Source of the DNA: Sanderia malayensis
Taxonomy: Eukaryota; Cnidaria; Scyphozoa; Semaeostomeae; Pelagiidae
Assembly: GCA_013076295.1 (NCBI GenBank)
Contig: RQOL01000252.1
Span: forward strand, 1-64,000
DNA: 64,000 bases
Reading direction: 5' to 3'
The translations under genes were made by a program, and so were the position numbers. The notes under the pieces were generated by a model, which worked only from the letters and a program-made list of their open reading frames with translations, had not been told where the DNA came from and did no database searches. Positions within the stretch are counted from its first letter, which is position 1. Each line of letters begins with the position of its first letter. Shown here in pieces: positions 1 through 9,612 of the stretch.

Positions 1-540
1 CCTACGATTTACACTACAATTTACAGTATAAAATAATTAAAAACAGGGTGTTCTCCTTCACAGAGAGGAATGAAGATGTTTTTAAAAGATGTACATCACT
101 AATGTACATAATCTACACATTTTTATTTGTTTTTTTTTAACACTTTCACAGAGATATGAAGGAAAGATTGGCCAGTTTACAAAATCGTTGAATAGAAAGT
201 CACATGACTTGTCTTTTAATCTCTTGGAAGTGTAAACCGTGGAGGTTATTTGGATATTTCTCAGCAATTGAAAAGGTCGTATGTTCACTTATTATCTCCA
301 AAGATGTACATAAATTGTGTACATCTTTTATACATATTTCCAAAGTTTATTACGAGATGTGAATGGAAATATTTGTCTTTTTCCTAGTGTAAACTGTTGT
401 GTAAACTGTCCCAGCTTGGGAAGACACCAATACAATACATAGCGGGACACTGATTAGAACAAAAGGTAATGCAGCAAAGTAATACAATTATAACAAAAAC
501 GATTATACGTGCTCACGAGGCTGTCTATTGTTCATTTATT
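1..540. other. Gene-poor flank
   Basis: No gene recognised. The stretch is AT-rich. A short inverted repeat, AAGATGTACA (301-310) against TGTACATCTT (318-327), could fold as a 10-bp stem, and a related GATGTACAT motif lies near 85-110. It is the 3' flank of the Rep gene on the minus strand. Confidence 0.4.
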
Positions 541-1824
541 TCAGTCCATGTCCAACAACAGTCTTGCAAAACAACAACCACAAGGTGGTACCATCTTCTG
601 CTCACTGGCCTTGATTTGATGGTGAAAGGCGAAGTATCTCCAACGAACATCCATCATCTCAGTCTCCTTGTCATCAATAATGGAGCCTTTGATGAACATA
701 ATGCGAGACTTTGATGTTGCAAATACTGGAATGTCGTTGGAGAACTCGATATCCTTGGCATAACTGGTTTTAGGCGCAGCAAAATGAACAACGTGGCCCT
801 CCAACAACAACAGCATGTCACTCCAAGGCAAGATGGCTGGCGTATAACGAAAGTCATTCAGAAAGATGACCTCTTTCTCTTCAACCCCTAGCCACGCATA
901 CGAACATGTCGCAGGTGAGACAAAAGTGTTGTAAATCACTCTTAGGGGATCAAGAATAAATGTTTTGCCGCAGTTCGCTGGACCAGTAATATATAAATTA
1001 CGACCCTTTCCTCGACCCATGGCAAGTAATTTAACAACAGCATCAGCAAATGTGCTTCGCTGGATGCTGTTGTTTTTTAGAATTTCCTTTCCACAAACCA
1101 ACCACTCACCTTGACAGACACACTTGTCGTTGTAGGCCTTCTTCAAGAGGTCAATTCTTGACATTGAACGTCTCTCCAACGTTTGCTGTGCTGTTTCCAT
1201 TGCCCAGACAGACTGCACAAGTTCACTGATTCGTTTCTCGCCTTTGTTCAAGACAAACTCATACAGCCTGCTGTCACCATCTGTTTTCTTCTTCTTGGCC
1301 AGTGCCAGGAAGTGTAACTTGGAGTCAATGCCGTTGGAGAGAATCATATCAGAGACTTCCAAATTACCCAACCTGCTGCTCTTCTGTGTGGCATCCAAAC
1401 CACAAGCAGATGTCCTGCTTCGCTTCTTCATTGCTGGCAGGGTCTTTGGAGCACCTTTCAAGGTAGGATGACCTTCACTTCTCAGAACTTGGCTATCTAG
1501 CTTTGTGACATATTCATATGCTGTGTGATAGCCAGGATGTCCTGAGAAGTGTACGACAATGTCCTTTGTCTCTTGTAGGTGCTTCTTTACTTTCGACCAG
1601 CGCTGAAGCTTGTCCAGCAGGACACACATGTGGAAATGGACACCACCGTCCTGATGATTTTCCATGCAGCAAGCCCACTGTAGTATGATGGCTGTAGTGA
1701 CTGCATGGAATGCTGCAACAACTGTTTCGGAGAATGACCTCCTATCATATTTGCCAGTGTCTGCTTGACTGTATGTTATTAGGTAAGCCCTTCTAACATT
1801 ATCAACGTTTAATGATGATGCCAT
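541..1824 (-). CDS. rep: Endogenous Rep-like protein: HUH endonuclease plus SF3 helicase
   Basis: Uninterrupted 427-codon reading frame. The start chosen is the ATG at 1824; an in-frame extension to 1902 adds only a hydrophobic leader with no homology. Residues 13-20 (AYLITYSQ) match rolling-circle motif I. GVHFHMC (about 61-67) is the HUH metal-binding motif II. YVTK (105-108) is motif III with the catalytic Tyr and Lys. A superfamily-3 helicase follows: Walker A GPANCGKT (about 281-288), Walker B EVIFLNDF (about 316-323) and a motif-C-like VFATSKS near 365. This domain order is that of CRESS-DNA virus and parvovirus-like replication initiators, which nick origin DNA, join to its 5' end and unwind it. 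No capsid gene is visible nearby. An intact frame in a host chromosome suggests a recent endogenous viral copy, a Rep-bearing mobile element or a co-opted gene. Family call is firm; viral or transposon origin is not settled. Confidence 0.85.
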   Translation of the reverse strand: MASSLNVDNVRRAYLITYSQADTGKYDRRSFSETVVAAFHAVTTAIILQWACCMENHQDGGVHFHMCVLLDKLQRWSKVKKHLQETKDIVVHFSGHPGYHTAYEYVTKLDSQVLRSEGHPTLKGAPKTLPAMKKRSRTSACGLDATQKSSRLGNLEVSDMILSNGIDSKLHFLALAKKKKTDGDSRLYEFVLNKGEKRISELVQSVWAMETAQQTLERRSMSRIDLLKKAYNDKCVCQGEWLVCGKEILKNNSIQRSTFADAVVKLLAMGRGKGRNLYITGPANCGKTFILDPLRVIYNTFVSPATCSYAWLGVEEKEVIFLNDFRYTPAILPWSDMLLLLEGHVVHFAAPKTSYAKDIEFSNDIPVFATSKSRIMFIKGSIIDDKETEMMDVRWRYFAFHHQIKASEQKMVPPCGCCFARLLLDMD

Positions 1825-1902
1825 TATGATAATAATATATAAACAATGTAGAAAGGCTAGTGAGTACGCAGTTGTGAAAATGATAACAGTAATTGATTGC
1901 AA

Positions 1903-2179
1903 CCGTCATGTTATGCGCAATAAATTTGAATTTGAAACTTCCTGCTGTTTTACTATTGTTTTCTTATGGTATTGACATTGCCAGGATTTCACCCCTTGCT
2001 GAGAGACACCTTTAAAGGACTGGCATGTTTCAAGGACAATCACTGTTGACAGATATGCCACAATTAATCAGATTACATAGTTCAAGTATTACTATATCAT
2101 GCAGATAATAAATAATATTTTGCTTCCAAAAGTTACTCCTTTCCACGTGACTATTCTCTACGTTTTTCTACCCTGCACG
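1903..2179. other. 5' flank of the Rep gene
   Basis: No gene. The sequence AAGTATTAC at 2084-2092 equals a circovirus-type origin nonanucleotide and overlaps a weak 5-bp stem (ATAGT/ACTAT). In AT-rich DNA a chance match is plausible. Confidence 0.25.
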
Positions 2180-3231
2180 TGTAGCAGGGTTTTCAAGTTT
2201 TTGGTCCAAGTTAACGAACATGCATTTTAAAGATACTTCTAAAACATTTCCACACTCCTTTTTTCACAATATGTTCATCAACCCTTGTTCTTATTGCCAA
2301 AATCGTTTCCACAAAAAAAACAATTCGTAACGGACAACACGACCACTTTCGAGCTCCATTTGGGCCAAAAATGGGACAATCACTTGGTATGACGTCATGC
2401 GTAATATATAGAAAAATTTTAACATGCTCATCGAGATCAGCGCCCTTGAAAACCCCAGAAAACACGAAAACCAGCTTTATAAGTGGTGTATTTGAAGAAT
2501 TTGCTAGGGGAGAAAAGTCCTGGCACACCCAGGATTTTAGCAGGTTTTACACGCATACTTCAAGTTCAGGAACATGCGTTTTTCAGACACTTTTAAAACA
2601 TTTTCAGACTCGTTTTTTTCACAATATGTTCACAATACCTTTTTCTCTTTGCGAAAATCGTTTCCACAAAAAAAACAATTCGTTTCGGACAACACGATCA
2701 CTTTAGAGCTCCATTTGGGCAAAAAATGGGACAATCACTCAGTTTGACGTCATTTGACGTCATGCGTAATATATAGAAAATTTTTGACATGCTCGTCGAG
2801 ATCAGCGCCCTTGAAAACCTCAGAAAACACGAAAACCAGCTTTATAAGTGATGTATTTCAAGAAATTGATAGGGGACAAAAGTCATGGGACACCCAGGAT
2901 TTTAACAGGTTTTACACGCATACTTCAAGTTCACGAACATGCCTTTTTCAGACACTTTTATAACATTTTCAGACTCGTTTTTTTCACAATATATTCACAA
3001 TACCCTGTTCTCTTTCCCAAAATGGTTTCCACAAAAAAAACAATTCGTTTCGGACAACACGACCACTTTAGAGCTCCAAATGTGCCAAAAATGGGACAAT
3101 CACGTGGTATGACGTCATACGTGCGATATAGAAAATTTTTGACATGCTCATCGAGATCAGCGCCCTTGAAAACCCCAGAAAACACGAAAACCAGCTTTAT
3201 AAATGACGTGTTTCAAGAATTTGATACCAGA
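2180..3231. repeat. Three tandem units of about 360 bp derived from a TA-MITE
   Basis: The anchor ACATGCTC(A/G)TCGAGATCAGCG recurs near 2422, 2788 and 3142, giving periods of about 366 and 354 bp. Each unit also carries a degenerate form of the outer end of the MITE that follows (AGGGGACAAAAGTC...GACACCCAGGATTTTA). The array therefore looks like an internal tandem expansion of that MITE family. Each unit holds at least one TGACGTCA palindrome (2390, 2745, 2755, 3110). Short reading frames inside it repeat with the unit and are not genes. Confidence 0.8.
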
Positions 3232-3510
3232 CAATAGGGGACAAAAGTCGTGGGACACCCAGGATTTTAGCAAGTTTTACACGCATACTTCATCCCCCTC
3301 CCCCCCATAACAATGTTGTTTGTAGAGGCGGTGTTTTTCAATATCGCCGAAATTCTTTTGGCCCGACGACAAGAAAGGACTGGTGCACAAGACAACATTG
3401 TTTTGGGGGGAGTGGGGGGTCGCATTCTGCTAACAGAGAACAAAGTGTGCAGAAGCACAGCATTATGGGATGAAATTTTCAGGTGTCCCGAGGACTTTTG
3501 TCCCCTATTG
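3232..3510. mobile_element. Tc1/mariner-type MITE, copy 1, at a rearrangement breakpoint
   Basis: Inverted ends CAATAGGGGACAAAAGTC and GACTTTTGTCCCCTATTG. A second copy with a clean TA duplication lies at 51,479-51,659. Here the right flank is TA followed by gene sequence, but the left flank is GA and leads into the tandem array, so the two sides no longer match. The gene on the right is cut exactly at the element end, as expected if recombination between MITE copies made the breakpoint. Confidence 0.75.
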
Positions 3511-3512
3511 TA

Positions 3513-3758
3513 GAATTCTCGAAGATAAATTGTCAGAAAGATGTGGTAAAGGTTGCTCCTATGAAAAGGCAATTGGGGAAAACATTACCCGACTTCAATG
3601 AATTAATGGGTTGTGAAGAGAATGATGAGATGTTGCAAGCAACCTCAAGTATTATAAATGTTAATGAGGACTCATTAGCGTTTGATGAATTATTAAATTT
3701 TAATTTTGTTGATGATTTTGAAACTCAACAAAAAAATTGTCGTTTGGTACGATGTTAA
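3513..3758 (+). pseudogene. 3' fragment of unknown gene 1 (copy A)
   Basis: Encodes the last 80 or so residues of the protein seen in fuller form at 25,823-26,832 on the minus strand, with near-identical sequence. The frame is cut at its 5' side by the MITE ending at 3510. It retains the acidic, Phe-rich tail (FDELLNFNFVDDFE) and ends in RLVRC. It has no start of its own and is unlikely to be expressed. Confidence 0.75.
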
Positions 3759-4020
3759 GGAATGAAAGACAAAAACAATACAACAATTTGATAAGTGATG
3801 AATCATCCTCAGAGGAGGAGTAGATAATAAACATTATTTGATAAAGGATGTTTTGAATTTCGACGTGTTTTCTTTTGTTATATTATATATTAGAAAGCTA
3901 GTGAAGTATTATGCGATTATATATATAAGAAATGGTTATAGAAATGAACTAAAATGAAAAATAATTGAGAAAAAGTTTATTTAAAACTTTATCTTTAATG
4001 CAATTGAAATAGTTGCAGAA

Positions 4021-4644
4021 ATGCCATCAATAAAGAAATTAACACAAGATACAAGAAGTTTTGAAGATGAAGGTTTAATGAATTTGAATTCGTTTTCAAT
4101 GCGAGAAAAACAAACGATTTGTCTTGTTATTCCTTTTGATATTGCGAAGTGTGTGTTAGAAATTCTTAATGTGGAAAGTAAGAAGAAAGTGAAAATTCAA
4201 ACTAGTGAATCGTATTTGAAATATCAGCTAGGATTTCAAACATTTATAAGTAAATTTATGTTGATAATATTGGAGAAAGAATATGATGAAATTCGAGAAA
4301 TTTTAGAAATAAAGGATGCGATTAATGTGAAGGACTTATTGAAAAAGTATGATGAAAATCTAAGAGAAAAAATTGGGAGTAATGTTGAGCTGATATGTAT
4401 GTTTTGTATGAAAGTGTTATTTCCAACAAATGCACAATTATCGAAAATGAAGTACTTTTTTCATAATACGGATTTTGAAGTTGTTGAAACAGATGAAATG
4501 GTAGAAAAAGCACATAATTTGCGCAAGTTTGAAAATATCCCTTTAGCTTATTGGCAGTGGTCTGAGAAGCGTGACTTAATGTTCAGTGACCCTGCTAGCA
4601 TTTACCAGAGTCTAGGTGTGGGAAATAGAATTAAAAATACCTGA
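4021..4644 (+). CDS. Unknown protein, NTDF-motif family, gene 2 (copy A), 3' end chimeric
   Basis: Intronless frame of 207 codons, nearly identical to 24,937-25,560. I do not recognise the family. It is a diverged paralogue of gene 1: both have RSF..EG near the N-terminus, a Lys-Asp-Ala-(Ile/Val)-Asn stretch in the middle, and (F/Y)P(T/S)NAQ...MK(Y/H)FF.NTDF(E/D)V near residue 150. The last 35-40 codons lie in ETFB intron 5 and exon 5 read antisense, so the native C-terminus was lost at the insertion junction. No signal peptide or membrane segment is seen. AT content is much higher than in the host exons nearby. Confidence 0.6.
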   Translation: MPSIKKLTQDTRSFEDEGLMNLNSFSMREKQTICLVIPFDIAKCVLEILNVESKKKVKIQTSESYLKYQLGFQTFISKFMLIILEKEYDEIREILEIKDAINVKDLLKKYDENLREKIGSNVELICMFCMKVLFPTNAQLSKMKYFFHNTDFEVVETDEMVEKAHNLRKFENIPLAYWQWSEKRDLMFSDPASIYQSLGVGNRIKNT

Positions 4645-4878
4645 GGCCAATCAAGAACAGAGGCAAGTAGTTGAGCAGTTTGATTTGAATCATCATAAAA
4701 TGTTGTTTACATTAATATGTGGAGCCTAAAAGAACAACAATGTAACAATAGAAGAATAAAAGAATAGCCTAAAAGAATAGAAGAATAGCCTAAAAGAACA
4801 ACAATGTAACAAGAATATCACATACATAATCAAAATGATCAATAACAGAAGCCAATAGTGAAGCACAAAACTACCATA

Positions 4879-5266
4879 ATGCCTTGATTAAATGCCCCCC
4901 TTCTTTTAAATGCCTGCCTCAAATAAAAGCCACCTATTTTAAGTGTTTACAATAAATTTCCCCTCTATTAAATGCCCCCTTGTAGAGGGGCATGTATATG
5001 AAGCACACAGAACCGAAGCTGGTCCTTCTTTTAACATAATCGAGGAAGACGATGTTGATGATGACTTTGAACTAAATATTTACAGGTTTTTTAATTATAC
5101 TTCTGAAACCAGACATTTTTAGTTGTTACTCAGAGTTTCATGCTAAGTGCGATCATCATTAGATGTTTATTAATAAATGCCCCCTCTTTTAAATGCCCCC
5201 TCGAATAGAAGCCCCCCTAAAGTATCAAAAAATTTGATAAATTCTTTGGGCGTTTAATCAAAGCAT
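4879..5266. mobile_element. TA-target MITE in ETFB intron 4, copy A
   Basis: Ends ATGCCTTGATTAAATGCCC and, inverted, ATGCTTTGATTAAACGCCC, flanked by TA on both sides (4877-4878, 5267-5268). The interior is built from TTAAATGCCCCC motifs. The same element sits at the same intron position in copy B (24,411-24,788) and, partly deleted, copy C (41,275-41,557), so it predates the duplications. Confidence 0.7.
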
Positions 5267-6302
5267 TACAGTATGCATGAAAACATTATCTAAATGTAAT
5301 TAGTATCGTAAAAAATATTTTGAATGCATTGATAGAAGCATCAAAGTTCATAAGAATGTAAAAACATTTTGCCTCATCAAATAATTAATGTTGTTTACAT
5401 TAATATGTGGAGCTTTTAGCAAATCAAGCTAAAATGCAAAAGATTTTTGCACTATGCATGCATGTGAAAGATTTACCTGCTTTCCAACAAGAACTACATC
5501 TACATTTTCTTCTTCAACAACTTTGGCCATCAATTTTGCAACAGCTAAGGGCTGCAGTGTAGAATATTCTTTATCACTTAAAACTACATGCACTCCTCTG
5601 TCAGCCCCCATGGCCAATGCTGTTCTTAATGTTTCCTGCAAATATGTTTTCAAAAATAAGCTGAAATCAATTGAGTAATGATTTTCAAATGTAATACATG
5701 TCTAATTCACAACAATAAAAATGATAATGTTACTTCATTTGATACAACACCATCATGTTAGATAGATATCGCAATCATAAATTAACAAAATGCAAAATTA
5801 ATTCAAACCTCGCTTTTTGCTGGTCCACAACTCAGTGCAATAACTTCACTGGCTACTTTTTTCTCCTTCATTCTTATTGCCTAGAAAATAAATACAAATT
5901 GTATTAAAGATATGGAAAACTAAGTTTGCGTTTTTATGTCTGCAAAGTGTGGCATTATTCAATCAGGTCCAGATGCACATTGTCCAATGGTAATTTTCCA
6001 TTGTTCTGCCCTGTTCTGTTGGTCGATTATTGGCTTGCATTAGTAAAAAATCAAAAATTTTTAAATAAGAGGGCAATTTCACCTCTTCGATAGCAATTTC
6101 ATCAAATGGATTCATACTGTGTTTCACGCCATCTGTAACAACTCCGGTTTTATCTGGCTTAACTCGAATCTAAATAAAACAATGTTACAAAAAGATAGAA
6201 GGGCACCTAAAAACACTCCTGCATTTATTAAAAGAGGGTCTGTGTGTTTTTATGTTATATCCAAGGTACAAAATAATAGCTGGGTATATTAGCAGTCGAA
6301 GA

Positions 6303-6337
6303 CCACTCAGGTATCAAGATACTTGATACCTGAGTGG
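6303..6337. repeat. Perfect hairpin in ETFB intron 1
   Basis: 16-bp arms CCACTCAGGTATCAAG and its complement with a 3-nt loop. It is conserved in copy B (23,330-23,364) and copy C (40,209-40,243); only the loop differs. It may be a tiny palindromic repeat or a structured intronic RNA. Confidence 0.7.
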
Positions 6338-6721
6338 CCTAAACTCCACCGAGGCAAAAATTTACATAAAATTGCAAACTATATAAAATACTCTGGCAAA
6401 AATCATATTAAACATTTCACCTTCACAGCATAATCTATAACTCTCTTACAGCCCACGAGAACACGTAATGGAGAAGCCATGATCTTGGTGGTGTTATCGG
6501 ACAAATTGGGCAAGCTGGCTGGAGTTGCAAAGTTGCTTGAGTCGAGAGAGAATCGAGATTGAGTCAGTCAGACGGACGAAGAAGGGCTGTCGTGTCGCTG
6601 CCTGTCCAGTGCCCTGCTACCGAAGCGGCACTTGCCTGTAACGCATGCGATTTCTCCCTACCTTCATACCATGTAACATTTGAGCAGGGGCGGAAAGAAA
6701 GCAAAATTCATTGAGTTCAAT

Positions 6722-9122
6722 CATAGTCATAAGAAAGGAAGATAGTCTGGAAACAAGGGCGGGCGCTATTGTTTCGCGTTCTGAACTTGAATAGGGTTTG
6801 GGCTAGGGCTTGCAGCAGGCGATTTGGCAGCTAGGCTTAGGCAATATCTAATTATCAATGGATGATATCTTATTCCTTTTTGTGTGGATCTCAGGTACTT
6901 CTGCTGTTCTTGCCAAAATAGCTTCATGAATTGAGGCATGCTTTCTTTGTCTGCAGTTGACATGAGATGTTCAAAGTCTCCATTCAAACTTTCGCTGATT
7001 GGAAGTGACTTGCTTTCAATTTCTCTTTTCATCACTTGTAATTCTTGCTTGAGTGCTTTGTTCTCTAGCCTATACTCTTTGAGTGCAAGTCTTACCTTCT
7101 GAGGGTTTGTTGTGGTGATTGGGGCGTTAAGCTTTGCAGGTAAAATCTGATCTTCATTTAGTTTAGCAAAAAATTTTGTTTCTTTTTTTTGGAATTTAAA
7201 GCAGATATTGCACTTAAAATCCATTTCTTCATCTGTCAAAACTTCACATGAAGGATGGCGATAAAACACAGTCTCAGCCAGTGGATATTCTGAATCTTCA
7301 GAATCATCACCAAAAACACTAAACTCCCGAGGAACACAATGCTTTAAAATCTTACAATTAGACTTGGTTGCAACCTTTTGGGATACACCATTGCAAATTA
7401 TTTGGCTATCAAGCAAGTTGATCAGATTGCTTAGGGTAATGTTTTGCATGGTTCTTTTCCTGTGCATATAAATATCATTATCATTTGGAATCAACCAGCC
7501 AAAAACACGAATTGTAAAACCAAGACTATCATCAATATAGATCTCATATACTGGAAGCTCATGTCGTCCATCTTCTTTCACTATTTTCAAATAGTCTGCC
7601 TCTTCCTGAGATATCAACCAACCACCATATAACTTTAATTTCTTGGCCCTGGCACAAAATTCATCAAATGATTTGTAGCATACTGTTGATGAACAAGTTG
7701 ATGAAGTATTTTGGTGCACAATTTTTTTGTTGGAAATTGCATCGGCAGATTGTCTTGGATTGGGATTACTGCTAAAAATAAAATATTGTTCTATAATTTG
7801 ATGATTGGCAAAGAAATTCAAATAAATGGCACTTTACCATACTTGAAATTGCTGCACAAATATATCAATGAAATGGAAAACATTATTTATTATGAAGTGG
7901 ATTATATACAAGTTCTTTTAATAAGGAAGTGGTCTTCATGATAATTTCCCTTTTTGCTAATTTTCTCATGACAATTAAAAGTGTTGACAATTAAAACAAG
8001 AATGCCTAATTGGAAAGGGTGAGATATTTTCCCATCATAAAAAGATTTATAATATAGGTAGCTAATACTGGAGTAATACCTTGCTGATGTCTGCACACTT
8101 TTAACTGGCAAGAGTAATGTTGGCAAAACACCAGGTTTCAGAGTCTTTCTTGTGCGATCTAAAACAGAAAGGTTGAAAATATTTTAACAACAAAATATTT
8201 AAACCTTTAGCTTTTGGCAGTTAGAAAAATTGCTAGCATTTGCCACACTGTTAAAAGTTGACAACTGCAATAAAAACAGGCAGGTATAAAAACAAACCCA
8301 AGTGCCCAGTCTGCAAAGTATGGCAATTGTGCCAAGACAGGCAGGGGCACATTTCAGAATCCTAGGGGCACAAGGACAGACCAGTTATCAAGGTCAGGGG
8401 CAGACTGGAAACTTTGTTTTGGGTACCAAATTATATACATAAAAAGGGCATCACATTTTTGTTCCATAACTCTGGGGACACCATCAAAGATGCCTTGACT
8501 TTCTTGAAAATTCCAGGGGCTTCTTGGGGCACACTTGCCACGCTTTGCAGACTGGCCAGTGGCCAAGCGTTACACTTTAGGCCATAAAAATAATCATTGG
8601 TAAAATTAAAACATGGTTTTACACATTCCGCTTCGCTTCAGGATTGTAATAATAATTACAATTCAGGATTGTAGATTGTAAAATTGCAATACTTACGAAA
8701 ATTGATTTGGTCTGGAGTGAAATGTTGTTCACAAATGTGAATGCTCCTGTTATCGATTTGTTTTCGCAGACTCTTGTCGATCACACGGTCCTTTGTCACT
8801 ATGTTGATCAACTGACTTCTCCATTTCTTGCTAAACTCGTCATCTTCACCAGGAACCTTAAATATACTTATTCCTTTATGTCCTCTAGCAGTACTGCAAT
8901 CATAAATCGAGCAATTTGCTCCCGGCATCGCTTGAAAAACGTTGAAAAAACAAGAAGTATCGTAGAAACATGCCGTGTTTGCTTTGATTTGGTACCTTCA
9001 GCTTTGATTTGATGCACCTTCAGAAGGACTGGGCACGAAAAAAAAATTGTCGCGAGTTCAAACAAAGGCGCTATTGTTTAGGGCGTTTTGTTTCCAGACT
9101 ATCTTCCTTTCTTATGACTATG
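6722..9122 (-). mobile_element. P-element-like (THAP) transposon, internally deleted
   Basis: Inverted ends begin CATAGTCATAAGAAAGG and match for about 33 bp (6722-6754 against 9090-9122). A GTTCAAT duplication flanks them (6715-6721, 9123-9129); with one mismatch it would be the 8 bp usual for P elements. Copies B and C carry the empty site TTGAGTTCAATGTTTTGG, which proves insertion after the copies separated or on one haplotype only. The element starts with CA like Drosophila P. Its gene keeps the THAP domain but stops where the catalytic domain should begin, so it is non-autonomous. Confidence 0.85.
6766..8928 (-). CDS. THAP-domain protein of a P-like transposon, catalytic domain deleted
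   Basis: Three exons, 8928-8697, 8158-8080 and 7771-6766, join in phase into 438 codons. Exon 1 is a THAP zinc finger: Cys6 and Cys11, a conserved Trp in KKWRSQL and CEQHF giving the final Cys and His; such domains bind the transposon ends. Exon 2 supplies the usual linker (KTLKPGVLP). Exon 3 holds a middle region, a coiled coil (RLENKALKQELQVMKREIES) and then the motif IRYHPLIIRYCLSLAAKSP, which in THAP9/P-type transposases marks the entrance to the RNase-H-like domain. The frame ends about 17 residues later, so catalytic acidic residues are absent. The product could act as a DNA-binding repressor, as short P proteins do, but that is inference. Confidence 0.8.
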
Positions 9123-9177
9123 GTTCAATGTTTTGGAAATAAAAATTAACTCAAAGGAACCTTTTGAACCAAAAATA

Positions 9178-9326
9178 CAGTGGAATTCCGCTATAACGAA
9201 CTCTGTAGGGACCGAGAAAATAGTTCGCAATAGCGGGAGTTCGTTGTACAGTAGGGACATTTTTTATGAAGAATTCCAAACACAAATGGGTCAGAATGTC
9301 TGTACCAATTCGTTATATCGAGGGTA
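9178..9326. mobile_element. Short pogo/Tigger-like MITE, copy A
   Basis: Starts CAGTGGAATTCCGCTATAACGAAC after TA and ends with a related inverted sequence (TTCGTTATATCGAGGGTA). Equivalent copies lie near 22,755-22,905 and 39,616-39,765, upstream of ETFB exon 1 in each case, so it belongs to the shared ancestral segment. Confidence 0.55.
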
Positions 9327-9612
9327 TTTGTGGTCAGGGGGATCGGAAGTTTGGCTCGCACTTTTTATTTAAAAGCAAACATATACTGTCAAGAGGAATT
9401 CAAGCGCAAATATAAAGTGCGTGCAGCTCGTTGAAATGTCCAGTTATACCAGTTCAAGCGTACTGACTGCATTATAAAAGCCAAACACTTGAATGACTTT
9501 ATTTTGTTTTGTGTGATGCTGTTTGAAGATTCAGCCGGACAGATTCACTGATTTCAGTTCTCGACAAAGTGTTCAAAATGGAAGAAGCTCAAATCTTAAT
9601 TATGTTCCAATT

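Larger units (their letters stand above)
4641..6480 (-). pseudogene. ETFB: ETFB copy A, exons 1-5 only (truncated)
   Basis: Five exons read leftwards: 6480-6421, 6169-6083, 5880-5809, 5635-5477 and 4696-4641. They encode the N-terminal half of the electron transfer flavoprotein beta subunit, which in mitochondria carries electrons from acyl-CoA dehydrogenases to ETF-ubiquinone oxidoreductase. Exons 1-4 are open and have standard splice sites. Exon 5 has lost its acceptor and first 7 nt (the Ala-Ile-Asp start) to a small insertion that reuses intron sequence (AATGTTGTTTACATTAATATG, also present at 5387-5407). Exons 6-8 are absent because foreign DNA joins intron 5. The product would lack the recognition loop and C-terminal part, so a functional protein is unlikely. 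Confidence 0.85.

Noticed and set aside
5454..5678. Open frame opposite ETFB exon 4
   Set aside because: Antisense shadow of a conserved exon with verified splice sites; the same applies to 23,989-24,213.
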